Positions 43,269 through 52,336 of a DNA stretch of 64,000 nt are shown here, piece after piece (position 1 is the stretch's first letter; each line of letters begins with the position of its first letter). The stretch is taken from the NCBI GenBank assembly GCA_029262455.1, contig JAJCZJ010000063.1:1-64000 (forward strand). Reading direction: 5' to 3'. The position numbers and the translations under genes were made by a program. Below the pieces are notes generated by a model. It searched no databases, was not told where the DNA came from, and saw nothing but the letters and a program-made list of their open reading frames with translations. The stretch is from Deltaproteobacteria bacterium. GTDB taxonomy: Bacteria > Desulfobacterota > Binatia > HRBIN30 > CADEER01.

Positions 43269-44463
43269 TGCGCAGCGGCATTCCTGCTACCGGTGTCGCC
43301 AGCTCGCTAATTACAAGACGTTCGCCTTCCGCTAGTCCCTTCGATACCAGAACTTGGTCCGGGCCGCGGAAAACCACTGATACCTGGCGAAGCTCCAGCA
43401 GATCGTCGTCGGTCATGATCCAAACAGTACTGTCGCCGCGCAATACCTGGCGGTCGATGGCCGCGACGTTGTCGAGGGTTCTCCCCGCGATCTCAAGTCG
43501 TACGTAGGCCCCAAGGAATAGCCTCGCCTCCGACTTTTCGCCGTCGCCGATGTCTGCCAGCGGCTTCGGCACCGAGACCAGTAGCCGGGCCATGCGCCCC
43601 TCGCTTTCGAGCTCGTTGTACACGCGAATGACACGTCCAGCGCGCGATCGATCCCGACCCCAACTAGCTTCGTTGTAGATACGCACCTCGGCGCCGGGCA
43701 CCGATACCCAGTGCAGCGCATCGGTAGGTACGGCAGCTTCGATCCAGTATTCTTCACTGCCGACCAGCGAGCCCAGCACGGTGTTCGAATCTACCTGAGC
43801 ACCCACTTCGGCATTGCGCTGCTCGACGACGGCGGGAAAAGGTGCGCGAACCGTGGCTCTCTCGAGATTCAGCTGCGCTGCCCCCAGGGCAGCACGGGCG
43901 CGCGCGACCCGGGCCTTTGCCGTGCGGAGCTGGGGTTGTCGCAGGACGAGTTCATCCGAACCCGCACCGGGCGCGACCGCACCGAGAATCTCGAGTTCGC
44001 GGCGGGCGACATCCTGACTACCTTCTTCGAGAGCGAGGGCGGACTCGGCCTCGGTGAGATCACTGCTTCGCTGCTCGACCACAAGCTCAAAATCACGGGT
44101 CTCGATCTGCAGGACCTTCTCCCCCGCAGCGAAGCGGCCGCCGGGAATGAGCTCGCTGCTCATTTCGACAACCCGGCCGCTCACTTGGGGGCGAAGTTCG
44201 AGTCGGTGGGCGGCACGAACTGTCCCCATCGCTTCCACCACAGTCGCGTGTGGCCCCAGACGCGCGGTCTGTACGTTTACGAGGCGCGCTAGTCGCTCCG
44301 GGGCCCTGCGCGCTACGCGTGGGGAAGTTTGCAACAGTTGAGCGGAGACTGTGATGCCGACGACTACGATCACAGCCACGGCGAGGCCGGTGATGACCTT
44401 GGAGCGCAAGCTACGGTCGCTGCTTTCCGCGACCGGTGGGTTGGTTTCAGAGGCGTCGTTCAT
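43243..44463 (-). CDS. RND efflux periplasmic adaptor (membrane fusion protein)
   Basis: 406 residues. One N-terminal membrane segment (about 25-43) is followed by lipoyl/barrel halves (GTVRAAHRLELRPQVSGRVVE, ERATVRAPFPAVVEQRNAEVG) and a coiled-coil hairpin between them (about 130-200). This is the HlyD/AcrA-type link between pump and outer-membrane channel. Its end overlaps the pump gene by 26 bp and its start overlaps the channel gene by 4 bp. Confidence 0.88.
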   Translation of the reverse strand: MNDASETNPPVAESSDRSLRSKVITGLAVAVIVVVGITVSAQLLQTSPRVARRAPERLARLVNVQTARLGPHATVVEAMGTVRAAHRLELRPQVSGRVVEMSSELIPGGRFAAGEKVLQIETRDFELVVEQRSSDLTEAESALALEEGSQDVARRELEILGAVAPGAGSDELVLRQPQLRTAKARVARARAALGAAQLNLERATVRAPFPAVVEQRNAEVGAQVDSNTVLGSLVGSEEYWIEAAVPTDALHWVSVPGAEVRIYNEASWGRDRSRAGRVIRVYNELESEGRMARLLVSVPKPLADIGDGEKSEARLFLGAYVRLEIAGRTLDNVAAIDRQVLRGDSTVWIMTDDDLLELRQVSVVFRGPDQVLVSKGLAEGERLVISELATPVAGMPLRIAEEENLG

Positions 44464-45932
44464 GAGGATCGATCCGATCGTGTGGGTGTTCGAGCGACAA
44501 GATCCGGCTCGGGGAGAGCGAAGCTGCCACCGATGGCGCGGTACAGATCGATGCGAAATGCCAGCACCTGTCGTTGGGCGCCCGCGACGGCCCGCTCCAA
44601 CTCCTGTTTGCTAACCAGCGCTTGCAACACATCAAGGTACTCGATTGAGCCGTGTAAGTACTGGTCGCGCAAGCGGTCTACCACGGCGTCGGCGGTAGCC
44701 AACTGTGAATTCAGGCTCGCGTTGCGCTGCTGCTGTCGTTCCTCCTGTACCAACGCGTCCTCGACTTCCCGCAGCGCTACGAGGATCGCCTGGGCGTACT
44801 GATAGAGGCGCTCGGAGGCGAAAGCGCGCGTGCGATCTACCTCGGCGGAACGCCGGCCGGCGTCGATCAAGGGCGCGACCACACCGGCAGCAACCGTCGC
44901 GATCCAATTGTCGAACAGATCGCGCAGATCTTTGGCCGCCAATGCGGCTGAACCGCTGATGGTCAGGCGCGGGTAACGATCGGCCTTGGCGGAGGCGAAA
45001 CGATGGTCGGCGGCCAGCAACAACGCATAAGCCTGGCGCAGGTCCGGGCGCCGATCGACCAAGTCTACCGGCAGGCCAGTCGCCGGCAGAGGGGGCACCG
45101 CCAGCAATTCTCCACCGGGGGGAAGCGACACAGTGCGCGGCGGCTGCCCGACCAGCGTCGCCAACCGATGCTCCAGTACATCCGCGCGAGCTTGTGTGGA
45201 GTAGCGGTCGCCGCGGATGGCTTCGACCAGTTGCCGCTGGCGCAGAACGTCGGCGGCGGGGACCAAGCCACGGCGAAAGCGTAGCGTCAGGAGCTCGAGA
45301 AGTTGCTCGTTGGCCAGCACTTGATCGGCGGTGATAGCAAGCAGCTGGCGTTGCTCAACGAGCTCGTACCAGGCCTTGGCGATCTCGGCCGACACGGTGA
45401 TCGCAGCGGTGTGCACTTCGTACTCGGTCGCCGTTCGATCGGCCTCTGCCGCGTCGCGTACGCTGCGGATACGGCCCCACAGATCGAGCTCGTAACTCGC
45501 GGAGAGACCGAGACGCACGTCGTTTCGTCCCCCGGCTCCCGAGCCCTGTTGGGCAGATTGCGTCAGTTCGGTTCGATTGGTCGTCGCCTCGAGGTCGATG
45601 GAGGGGAACAGACCCGCCCCCTCGCGACGGACCACCGCTTCGGCCTGTGTCAGTCGGCTCCAGGCGCCAAGAATGTCGAAGTTGTTTGCCAGCGCGGTAT
45701 CGATCAACGTCGTCAACGCGGGATCCCCGAGTTCCGTCCACCAGCGCTCGGCTACGACTTCTTCACCGCTGCGCGAGAACGAGTCGGGCAAGCGGATCGG
45801 CGCTTGGCGTAGCGGCGGGCTACAGGCGGCCGCACTCAGGACGAGCAACAGTGGCAATATACATCGAGAGCTAGCGCTCCGCGGACGGCGACAGCACGTC
45901 CCTCGAACGGTGCGGTCGGGACTACAGTTCAT
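44460..45932 (-). CDS. TolC/NodT-family outer-membrane efflux lipoprotein
   Basis: 490 residues. A lipobox (LSAAAC) ends the signal peptide. The body has the paired OEP repeats: WWTELGDPALTTLIDTALANN, ASYELDLWGRIRS, VDRRPDLRQAYALLLAADH and AEVDRTRAFASERLYQYAQA. It forms the trimeric exit duct for the adjacent adaptor and RND pump. The start at 45932 gives a basic 24-residue n-region; a later ATG is not available in frame nearby. Confidence 0.88.
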   Translation of the reverse strand: MNCSPDRTVRGTCCRRPRSASSRCILPLLLVLSAAACSPPLRQAPIRLPDSFSRSGEEVVAERWWTELGDPALTTLIDTALANNFDILGAWSRLTQAEAVVRREGAGLFPSIDLEATTNRTELTQSAQQGSGAGGRNDVRLGLSASYELDLWGRIRSVRDAAEADRTATEYEVHTAAITVSAEIAKAWYELVEQRQLLAITADQVLANEQLLELLTLRFRRGLVPAADVLRQRQLVEAIRGDRYSTQARADVLEHRLATLVGQPPRTVSLPPGGELLAVPPLPATGLPVDLVDRRPDLRQAYALLLAADHRFASAKADRYPRLTISGSAALAAKDLRDLFDNWIATVAAGVVAPLIDAGRRSAEVDRTRAFASERLYQYAQAILVALREVEDALVQEERQQQRNASLNSQLATADAVVDRLRDQYLHGSIEYLDVLQALVSKQELERAVAGAQRQVLAFRIDLYRAIGGSFALPEPDLVARTPTRSDRSS

Positions 45933-45949
45933 TGCGAGGCGCTGCTCGA

Positions 45950-46399
45950 TCAGCGCTCGGAACGAGATTCTTCAGTCGGTCGGTCGACCGCGCAATCGCG
46001 GCGTTTCATCGACATGAGCTTTTGTCGTTGTTCCGCGCTGAGCTGCTCCCGCACGCGCAATAGCGTGCGCAACATGCTTTTGTGGGCGCGAATCTTGATG
46101 GAGCCGATCTGCTCGGCTTGTTTCATGATCGTTGCCTCATCCGGCTCGTCCCGTTCGAGGAGCGAATGCAATTTCTCGATCTCGCTGCGCTTCTGCGCGT
46201 AGAGAGCCTCTCGCTCTTGCCGGCCCGCATGCAGGGCGGCGTTGACCTCTTCTGCCTGCGACGCACTCAGGTCGAGTTCCTCTAGATGCCCTTCCAGGCG
46301 CTGATCGGGAGGTTCTCCACGGCGTTCGGCCATCGCCAGGGACGGACTGAGCATCAGCGTGCCTGTGAGCAGGATCATCCAGCCCATCTTTTGTGTCAT
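45950..46399 (-). CDS. Spy/CpxP-like periplasmic stress protein
   Basis: 149 residues from ATG 46399 (SD ggaga). A signal peptide (about 1-24) precedes an all-helical, highly charged body (LEELDLSASQAEEVNAALHA, LRVREQLSAEQRQKLMSMKR) with the two LTxxQ-like motifs in degenerate form. Such proteins act as periplasmic chaperones or metal/stress sensors. An in-frame ATG at 46411 directly follows the previous stop. Its position between an anti-sigma-like protein and the efflux genes supports envelope-stress control. Confidence 0.7.
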   Translation of the reverse strand: MTQKMGWMILLTGTLMLSPSLAMAERRGEPPDQRLEGHLEELDLSASQAEEVNAALHAGRQEREALYAQKRSEIEKLHSLLERDEPDEATIMKQAEQIGSIKIRAHKSMLRTLLRVREQLSAEQRQKLMSMKRRDCAVDRPTEESRSER

Positions 46400-46411
46400 C
46401 AAGTTCTCCAT

Positions 46412-46966
46412 TCAGTAGTCGTTCACAGGGACGTCGAAGGCGCTCGCAACAGCGAGGTATCCGTCCGGCAGGGGCGGCACCGAGCCGCTCGGGTCGCGCG
46501 TCAAATCCGGGTCGGCAAAGGCGTGCAGAAGAGCCGGGAAAGAGTCGGTGGCCGCGAGCGGTGTCGGCACTTCGCGATGCGGATCCTCGGGGAGCGCCAA
46601 CCACAACACCAACATCGCCGCGGCTGCCAGCGGGGCCGCCATGCCGAGAGCCTGTCCCCAGGGGCGACGCGAAACGATCTTCGGCCGGCCCTCGGTCGCA
46701 TGCGCCTGGCCGGCCTTGGCAGTGTTGGCGGCGCCGGCAGCGAGTGCCCGCGATTTGAGGTCGGCACTTGGTGCCGGCACATCAGCTCGATCGAGGAACG
46801 CGTCGAGAGCCGCAGCCGAGGCCTGCTGCTGGCGCGCTGGCGCAGATCGGGCCAGGAGAGCTAGGGCCGCCTCGCGCTCGGCCACGGGCCAGCGTTGTGG
46901 CTCAGCCCCATAGGCGTCCAAGATTTCGCCGAACCTAGAAACTGTAACTTCTCGCTTGGAATTCAT
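46412..46966 (-). CDS. Single-pass membrane protein, probable anti-sigma factor
   Basis: 184 residues from ATG 46966 (SD gaggagc). A soluble N-terminal part (FGEILDAYGAEPQRWPVAER is a conserved-looking head) is followed by one hydrophobic segment at about 112-126 and a roughly 60-residue outer part. No zinc-finger motif is present. Location 20 bp after an ECF sigma gene and the single-pass topology suggest a membrane anti-sigma factor (inference). Confidence 0.6.
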   Translation of the reverse strand: MNSKREVTVSRFGEILDAYGAEPQRWPVAEREAALALLARSAPARQQQASAAALDAFLDRADVPAPSADLKSRALAAGAANTAKAGQAHATEGRPKIVSRRPWGQALGMAAPLAAAAMLVLWLALPEDPHREVPTPLAATDSFPALLHAFADPDLTRDPSGSVPPLPDGYLAVASAFDVPVNDY

Positions 46967-46986
46967 TCGCAAAGCTCCTCAACTCC

Positions 46987-47757
46987 TCAACTGGGGGGCA
47001 GGAGTTGCGGCGCAATTTCCTGCAGTTGGGTTCGCATCGAGCGGCGTCCACGAGCCAGCAACGACTCGACCGCTTCGACACTCAGCTCCATCACTTCTGC
47101 GGCCTGCGAATTCTGCAAACCCTGGTAATAGCAAAGTGCGATCGCGGCGCGCTGTTGATCGGTGAGGCGATTGAGGGCACGTCGAACGTGGGTCGCAATT
47201 TCCTGTTGCTCGAGGATGTCCGCCGCCGCTGGTGCGGGGTCCTCCACTTCGATGTTGTCCGCCGGCTCCTCGCGTCGTTTGCGCAGTCGGTCGAGGCAGA
47301 GATTGAGTGCGACCCGGTGCAGCCAGGTGCTGAGTTGCCCCTTGCCGCTCTGCCAACGAGACGCGTGCGCCCACATCCGCTCGCACGTTTCTTGCGCGAC
47401 GTCTTCGGCCTCTGACACATCGCCGAGTGTTCGCGCCGCAAAGGCATGAATTCTGCGTAGATGTCGCTCGACGAGTGTCCGATAGGCAGCATCGTCACCG
47501 CCGGCTACCCCAGCCATGCAGGCGCAATCCGTGGCGAAATCCGGTGCCGCAGGTTGGCCCTCCTCGTGCCTGGCAGCTCGCACTTTGGCGTCGGGCCCTC
47601 GGCCAGCCTGCGGCGCCGAACGGAGAAGCCGCGGCGAACCAAGGTCGCTTGTCTCCAGCCCGGGTTCTGCCACACTCTGCGGACTCAAGTCTTGACCTTC
47701 TGCACCATCTCCATTGGCGGACGCGAGTGTTGCCGGATTGTTCATCCCGTAGCCCAT
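46987..47757 (-). CDS. ECF RNA polymerase sigma factor
   Basis: 256 residues from ATG 47757 (ATG 47745 is an alternative). A long polar N-terminal extension precedes sigma region 2 (YRTLVERHLRRIHAFAARTL, SEAEDVAQETCERMWAHASR, GQLSTWLHRVALNLCLDRLR) and region 4 (LNRLTDQQRAAIALCYYQGL, SQAAEVMELSVEAVESLLARG). The AVESLLARGRR ending resembles the ECF group controlled by membrane or metal stress. First gene of the operon leading to Spy-like, channel, adaptor and pump. Confidence 0.88.
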   Translation of the reverse strand: MGYGMNNPATLASANGDGAEGQDLSPQSVAEPGLETSDLGSPRLLRSAPQAGRGPDAKVRAARHEEGQPAAPDFATDCACMAGVAGGDDAAYRTLVERHLRRIHAFAARTLGDVSEAEDVAQETCERMWAHASRWQSGKGQLSTWLHRVALNLCLDRLRKRREEPADNIEVEDPAPAAADILEQQEIATHVRRALNRLTDQQRAAIALCYYQGLQNSQAAEVMELSVEAVESLLARGRRSMRTQLQEIAPQLLPPS

Positions 47758-48482
47758 CTTCGTCCGCTGCGGCCTCCGTTTTCCAAAGTACACTGCATGC
47801 CCACAACGAGCTACACGTGCGACTTGTGAAAACCTGTCGCAGAAAACGAGAAAAAGTCGTCGACCGAGCCAAACGGGGACATGACAGGGGTGAAACACTA
47901 CCAGCGTTTGCCTGGGGAGCAGAAGGAAGACTCTTCAGAACTTCAGCGCCATCGACGCGCCGGCAATCGTTTCTCGCAGTCCGGATGGAGTGTTCACCGC
48001 GGTTGCGCCGAATATGGTCGTCGGGGGTGAACGACAAGACGAACCACGCCGCCCTCGGAGGTCGGTATACCTCGCAGTTTGTCGAGCGCGAGTACCCAAG
48101 AAACTACTTCACCCTTCGGTCCCGGGGATCGACAGCATCGTGTCGAATCAATTGCGCGAAGCCCACTCCCGAGTCTGTGGCTGGTACCGCTGTGGCTGAC
48201 ACGGCTGCGGCTGACTCGGCTTGCGGCTGACTCGGTTTGCGCGGTGATTCGTTGGTGGCTACCGTGCGTCGCAACGGGAGATCTCGCCGTCCTGCCCGAA
48301 TCTCAGCTAAAGAGGTAGATGAAGGCAGCCGCCCAATCTAGATTCAAATCAACAACGTGGCGCAGCCCATCGTCGACAAGCTCCGCCGTGCGACGCTCCC
48401 AAGTCATGTAGGATCCACCAAACCGGGTTCGACTCCAGGCGAAGGAACGGTTCGAAAGAAGGTCGGCGGTGGAGGAGTCTAG
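47758..48482. other. Intergenic control region with short tandem repeats; no gene seen
   Basis: 725 bp between the leftward sigma operon and the rightward NO reductase gene. Apart from the tandem repeat at 48191-48252 I see no coding region or clear operator. A ggaggag SD at 48471-48477 precedes the NO reductase start. Confidence 0.35.
48191..48252. repeat. Four imperfect 15-16 bp tandem repeats
   Basis: Units tgtggctgacacggc, tgcggctgactcggc, ttgcggctgactcggt and a degenerate fourth (ttgcgcggtgattcgt) follow one another. They lie about 230 bp upstream of the NO reductase start. Purpose unknown; a multi-site operator or simple slippage product. Confidence 0.5.
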
Positions 48483-50801
48483 ATGAACGACGAGCAAGCG
48501 AATCACGACCATGCACGGCGCCTGGTGGGGCTGCTGATTTTTGTGTTGGTTACGTCCTTCGCCGTCCTCCTGTACTTCGGGAGGGAGATCTATCAGCAGG
48601 CGCCGCCCATCCCCGAGAGGGTGGTCACAACCGACGGTGACGTCGTCTACACTGGCGACGACATCCGTACGGGAATGGATGTCTGGCGTTCGATCGGCGG
48701 CCAAGAGTTGGGGTCCATCTGGGGTCACGGAGCCTACACGGCGCCCGATTGGACCGCCGACTGGCTCCACCGCGAAGCCGTGTGGATCCTCGAGGCGTGG
48801 GCGCGTGGTGGAGAGGGTGCACCCGATTTCGAGACGCTTTCGCCCGAACGCAAGGCCGCGCTCACAGCGCGCCTGGGGGGCGAGCTTCGAACCAACACGT
48901 ACGACCCGGCAACCGGCGACATCCTCATTTCCCCACTCCGCCGACAGGCGATCCAGGCGGTCGCCGAACACTACCAGGGTCTCTTCGGGAACGATGCCAC
49001 GCTCGGCGATTTACGTGAGAGCTACGCGATGCCCGTCGACACGGTTTCGACACACGAGCGCGCACAGCACTTGACGGCCTTCTTCTTCTGGGCGACCTGG
49101 GCGTGCGTCACGGAGCGACCAGGCAGCGCGGTCACCTACACAAACAACTGGCCCCCCGACGATCTCGTCGGGAACCGACCGACCGGCCAGATGATCGTCG
49201 TTTCGGTGGCGAGCTTCGTGCTGCTCCTCGGCGGCATCGGGGCGCTCGTGTGGTACTACGCGGCGACGCGGCGTCGGTGGGAGGACGAGAACGCCCCGCC
49301 ACTCAAGGACCCGCTGCTCGATATCACCGTGACGGCCTCGATGCGGGCCACCCACAAGTACTTCTGGCTCGTCGGCGCGCTCCTCATCGTCCAGATGATC
49401 ACGGGTATCGTCGCCGCCCACTACGGCGTCGAGGGCACGGCGTTTTACGGCTTCCCGCTGTCCGAGTGGGTGCCGTATAGTCTGGCGCGCACCTGGCACA
49501 CCCAGCTGGGAATCTTCTGGATCGCGACGTCGTGGCTGGCCACCGGCCTCTTCTTGGCACCCGTGGTCTCGGGGCACGAACCAGCGTTCCAACGTGCCGG
49601 CGTGAATTTTCTGTTCATCGCACTGATCGCAATCGTGGCCGGCTCGATGGCCGGTCAAGCGCTGGCGATCCACCAAAAACTCGGCCACGAAGTGAACTTC
49701 TGGTTCGGTCACCAGGGCTTCGAGTACGTCGACCTTGGACGCTTCTGGCAGGGCTTCCTGCTGGTAGGTCTTTTTCTCTGGCTGGGCCTCATGGTCCGTT
49801 GCATCTGGCCGGCGTTCAAGAAGGCTGAGGGATCGGAGCGCTGGTTGCTCGGAATCTTTGCGCTCTCCGCAGCTGCGATCGCGCTGTTCTACACCCCGGG
49901 CCTGTTCTGGGGTCGCCACACGAACCTCGCCGTCGCCGAGTATTGGCGCTGGTGGGTCGTGCACCTCTGGGTCGAGGCCTTCTTCGAAGTCTTTGCGCTA
50001 GTAGTGATTGCCTTTCTATTCACGCGCATGGGGCTCATCCGCAAAGATCTCGCCCTCAGGGCCGTTCTCTTCACGACGATTCTCTACCTCGCCGGCGGAA
50101 TCCTCGGAATGTTTCATCACTTGTATTTTTCGGGCACAACACCAGTGATCATCGCGCTAGGGGGAATGTTCAGCGCACTAGAACTCATGCCACTGGTGTT
50201 GATCGGTCACGAAGCGTACGAGAACCTGACAATCGTGCGCCGAACGCCTTGGATGCAAGCCTACCGGTGGCCGGTTTACTGGTTCATCGCGGTGGCTTTC
50301 TGGAATCTTGTCGGCGCCGGACTCTTCGGTTTCCTGATCAACCCACCGATCGCGCTCTACTACATGCAGGGGCTCAACACGACACCGGTCCACGCGCACA
50401 CTGCGTTGTTTGGAGTCTACGGAATGCTGGGAATCGGCTTGACGTTGTTCAGCCTCCGGGGCCTGACGATTCATCTGGAATGGAGCACCCGAGCCCTGAG
50501 TTTCTCCTTCTGGGCCATGAATGTCGGCCTGGCGCTGATGGTTCTCCTGAGCCTACTGCCCGTCGGTCTGGCGCAGACCTGGGCGAGTGTGGAGCACGGT
50601 ATGTGGTACGCCCGATCTGTCGAGTTCCTACAAGATCCGACGCTCGAGACCTTGCGCTGGTTTCGCGTCTTCGGCGACACCATCTTCGCCGCCGGCATCT
50701 TGGGCGTCGGATGGTTCGTCGTCGGTCTCACCACGGGCTGGTCCGTCCTCGGGACGCGCGCGGATGTGGGTCGTGAAGTGGCGGCGGGCGAGGCCAAGTA
50801 G
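48483..50801 (+). CDS. norB: Quinol-dependent nitric oxide reductase (qNOR)
   Basis: 772 residues, the size of single-subunit quinol NO reductases. The N-terminal helix and an outer soluble domain (about 35-220, VWRSIGGQELGSIWGHGAYTAPDW) replace the cytochrome c subunit. The heme-copper oxidase-like core follows, with RATHKYFWLVGALL, TWHTQLGIFWIATSWLATG, VVHLWVEAFFEVF (about 490-502, metal ligands and the buried Glu) and GMFHHLYFSG (about 538-547). It reduces two NO to N2O with quinol electrons. No accessory gene is adjacent. The secreted protoglobin unit lies just downstream, convergent. Confidence 0.92.
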   Translation: MNDEQANHDHARRLVGLLIFVLVTSFAVLLYFGREIYQQAPPIPERVVTTDGDVVYTGDDIRTGMDVWRSIGGQELGSIWGHGAYTAPDWTADWLHREAVWILEAWARGGEGAPDFETLSPERKAALTARLGGELRTNTYDPATGDILISPLRRQAIQAVAEHYQGLFGNDATLGDLRESYAMPVDTVSTHERAQHLTAFFFWATWACVTERPGSAVTYTNNWPPDDLVGNRPTGQMIVVSVASFVLLLGGIGALVWYYAATRRRWEDENAPPLKDPLLDITVTASMRATHKYFWLVGALLIVQMITGIVAAHYGVEGTAFYGFPLSEWVPYSLARTWHTQLGIFWIATSWLATGLFLAPVVSGHEPAFQRAGVNFLFIALIAIVAGSMAGQALAIHQKLGHEVNFWFGHQGFEYVDLGRFWQGFLLVGLFLWLGLMVRCIWPAFKKAEGSERWLLGIFALSAAAIALFYTPGLFWGRHTNLAVAEYWRWWVVHLWVEAFFEVFALVVIAFLFTRMGLIRKDLALRAVLFTTILYLAGGILGMFHHLYFSGTTPVIIALGGMFSALELMPLVLIGHEAYENLTIVRRTPWMQAYRWPVYWFIAVAFWNLVGAGLFGFLINPPIALYYMQGLNTTPVHAHTALFGVYGMLGIGLTLFSLRGLTIHLEWSTRALSFSFWAMNVGLALMVLLSLLPVGLAQTWASVEHGMWYARSVEFLQDPTLETLRWFRVFGDTIFAAGILGVGWFVVGLTTGWSVLGTRADVGREVAAGEAK

Positions 50802-50990
50802 CCGCGGCCACACATAAGTCACAACAGCGAGACCATCTGGCGCGGGTCGCGTGCCCGCCGCGCGCTTCCCAACTTCGCCAAGGCTCCCCCTCCGCGGCGG
50901 CGTAAATGCTCGGAGCAGTCTCAAGGCGACACTCCTCCGCGTCGGTTCCGCAATCCTTCCAAATTTCCGCCTCCGATAATGGGCGTTACG

Positions 50991-51563
50991 TCAATTGCCT
51001 ACCTTGTACGAGCGACCCGCGTCTATCCTGGCTAGCCCAACGGGCTCTGGAGTGAGCTCGTCCGAGATCGTTTCTGTCGCATCGGTACGCTGCTCCGTTT
51101 CAAGCAGTAAAGTGCCGATCTCTGCTCCGAGGAGCAGGTCGTCATGGACGCCAAACACCTGCCGGCGCAACTGCCCGCGGGCGTCAAACAGTAGCGTGGT
51201 CGGAGTCCCCTGCATCGCGTAAGCACGCATCGTGCGAGGCATCGGATCGCCGTCCGGACCTGCCGCGTCGATGCCGACCGGGAACCGCACGCGGTATTCG
51301 TGCAGGAAGGCGCGCAGGGACGCCGGCCCCATCGCCTCGTGGTGCTCGAAGACCGTGTGTAGCCCGACGACCGTCAAGGGTGCGCTCTTGAAGAGATCGG
51401 CTACGCGCTGGGCCTGGGGAATGCCGTGCGCCACGCAGCCGGGGCACAACATCTGGAAGGCGTGCAGCACGACGACCCTCCCCTGAAGGCCCTCGAGGGT
51501 GAGGGGCTCCGGGGTGTTCAGCCAGGTCGTCGTTTGCCACTCGGGGGCAGGTCGCAGCTTCAT
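50991..51563 (-). CDS. TlpA/AhpC-like thioredoxin-fold protein
   Basis: 190 residues from ATG 51563, which shares its A with the TGA of the protoglobin gene (TGATG coupling). It shows the redoxin layout: RVVVLHAFQMLCPGCVAHGIP with C40-P-G-C43, FPVGIDAAG, and GTPTTLLFDARGQL with cis-Pro. No signal peptide is visible, though its partner globin has one. It may reduce disulfides or peroxides, or serve the globin (inference). Confidence 0.75.
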   Translation of the reverse strand: MKLRPAPEWQTTTWLNTPEPLTLEGLQGRVVVLHAFQMLCPGCVAHGIPQAQRVADLFKSAPLTVVGLHTVFEHHEAMGPASLRAFLHEYRVRFPVGIDAAGPDGDPMPRTMRAYAMQGTPTTLLFDARGQLRRQVFGVHDDLLLGAEIGTLLLETEQRTDATETISDELTPEPVGLARIDAGRSYKVGN

Positions 51564-52231
51564 CAGAAGTCGCCTTCCTTCACGTACGGATAAGACCATA
51601 GAATCACCTGGAGTAGCACGGACTTGCGCCACGCATCGTGCATCTTCTCGACGTCTTCAGCGCTGTGGCCCTTCTTCGCAAGAAAAGGCTTCAGGGTCGC
51701 TGTCACCGGGAAGTGCAGCGCAGGGACGTATCGGTAGTGGATGATCGGTACACTCTTGGCTCCGTCCGTCCGGTTCTTCGCTACGCTGTGATGACGACGA
51801 CCGATTTCGAACTGGTAGTTGAGCCATTCCTGATCGTACTCGGCGGCGGCGGTGTCGAGAATCCACTGCGCGAAGCGCTTCCGGACGGCGCCCAGGTAGT
51901 CCCCATCCGGCTGTCCCGTCTCCGTGTTCTCGAAGTACTTGACCAGTTGTGGTGTGGAGGCCACGAACCCGTACCAGACGTCGAGTACATCCTCGACTTG
52001 GTCCTGCAGTACCTCGCGCGACATTTGCAGGTACCGCACGTCCTCGTCGCCGAACAGCAAGGCCCCTTTGAGGAGATCAAGCTCTTGAAGCGATATCGGA
52101 GCCGCCGGCAGCTCCTCGGAGCCGTACGTGTAGCCCGGAATCTCGTCGCCGCTCGGCCTTCCTCCTGCATATCCCGTTGCTGAGGTGAGTGTCATGAAAA
52201 GCCCTCCTATCAGTAGAATTCGTACGCGCAT
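51563..52231 (-). CDS. Protoglobin with an export signal
   Basis: 222 residues from ATG 52231, with an ideal SD (aggagg, 8-nt spacing). Residues about 1-22 form a signal peptide (ILLIGGLFMTLTSATGYAGG). The rest is a complete protoglobin: VLDVWYGFVASTPQLVKYF, RFAQWILDTAAAEYDQEWLN, FEIGRRHH (His147/148, proximal heme ligand region), HFPVTATLKPFLAKKGHS and the end WSYPYVKEGDF. Protoglobins bind O2, CO and NO on heme; nearly all known ones are cytoplasmic, so periplasmic location is unusual. Coupled to a redoxin and divergent from a MarR regulator; the NO reductase is next door. Confidence 0.85.
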   Translation of the reverse strand: MRVRILLIGGLFMTLTSATGYAGGRPSGDEIPGYTYGSEELPAAPISLQELDLLKGALLFGDEDVRYLQMSREVLQDQVEDVLDVWYGFVASTPQLVKYFENTETGQPDGDYLGAVRKRFAQWILDTAAAEYDQEWLNYQFEIGRRHHSVAKNRTDGAKSVPIIHYRYVPALHFPVTATLKPFLAKKGHSAEDVEKMHDAWRKSVLLQVILWSYPYVKEGDF

Positions 52232-52245
52232 CGGTTGCACCTCCT

Positions 52246-52330
52246 ATTAGTATCGACTCGATACCACTTAGCCGTCATCGCCTCGGTCGTCAATCCCCTT
52301 GGTGGAAAATTAGTATGGAGTCGCTATGAT
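52246..52330. promoter_or_regulatory. Paired operator-like palindromes between protoglobin and marR genes
   Basis: Site 1 is a perfect palindrome GTATCGA-C-TCGATAC at 52250-52264, just upstream of the protoglobin SD. Site 2 at 52309-52330 begins with the same ATTAGTAT and reads GTATGGAGTCGCTAT, a degenerate copy, just before the regulator's start at 52337. The layout fits an autoregulating MarR dimer controlling both directions. Confidence 0.6.
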
Positions 52331-52336
52331 CGAACC

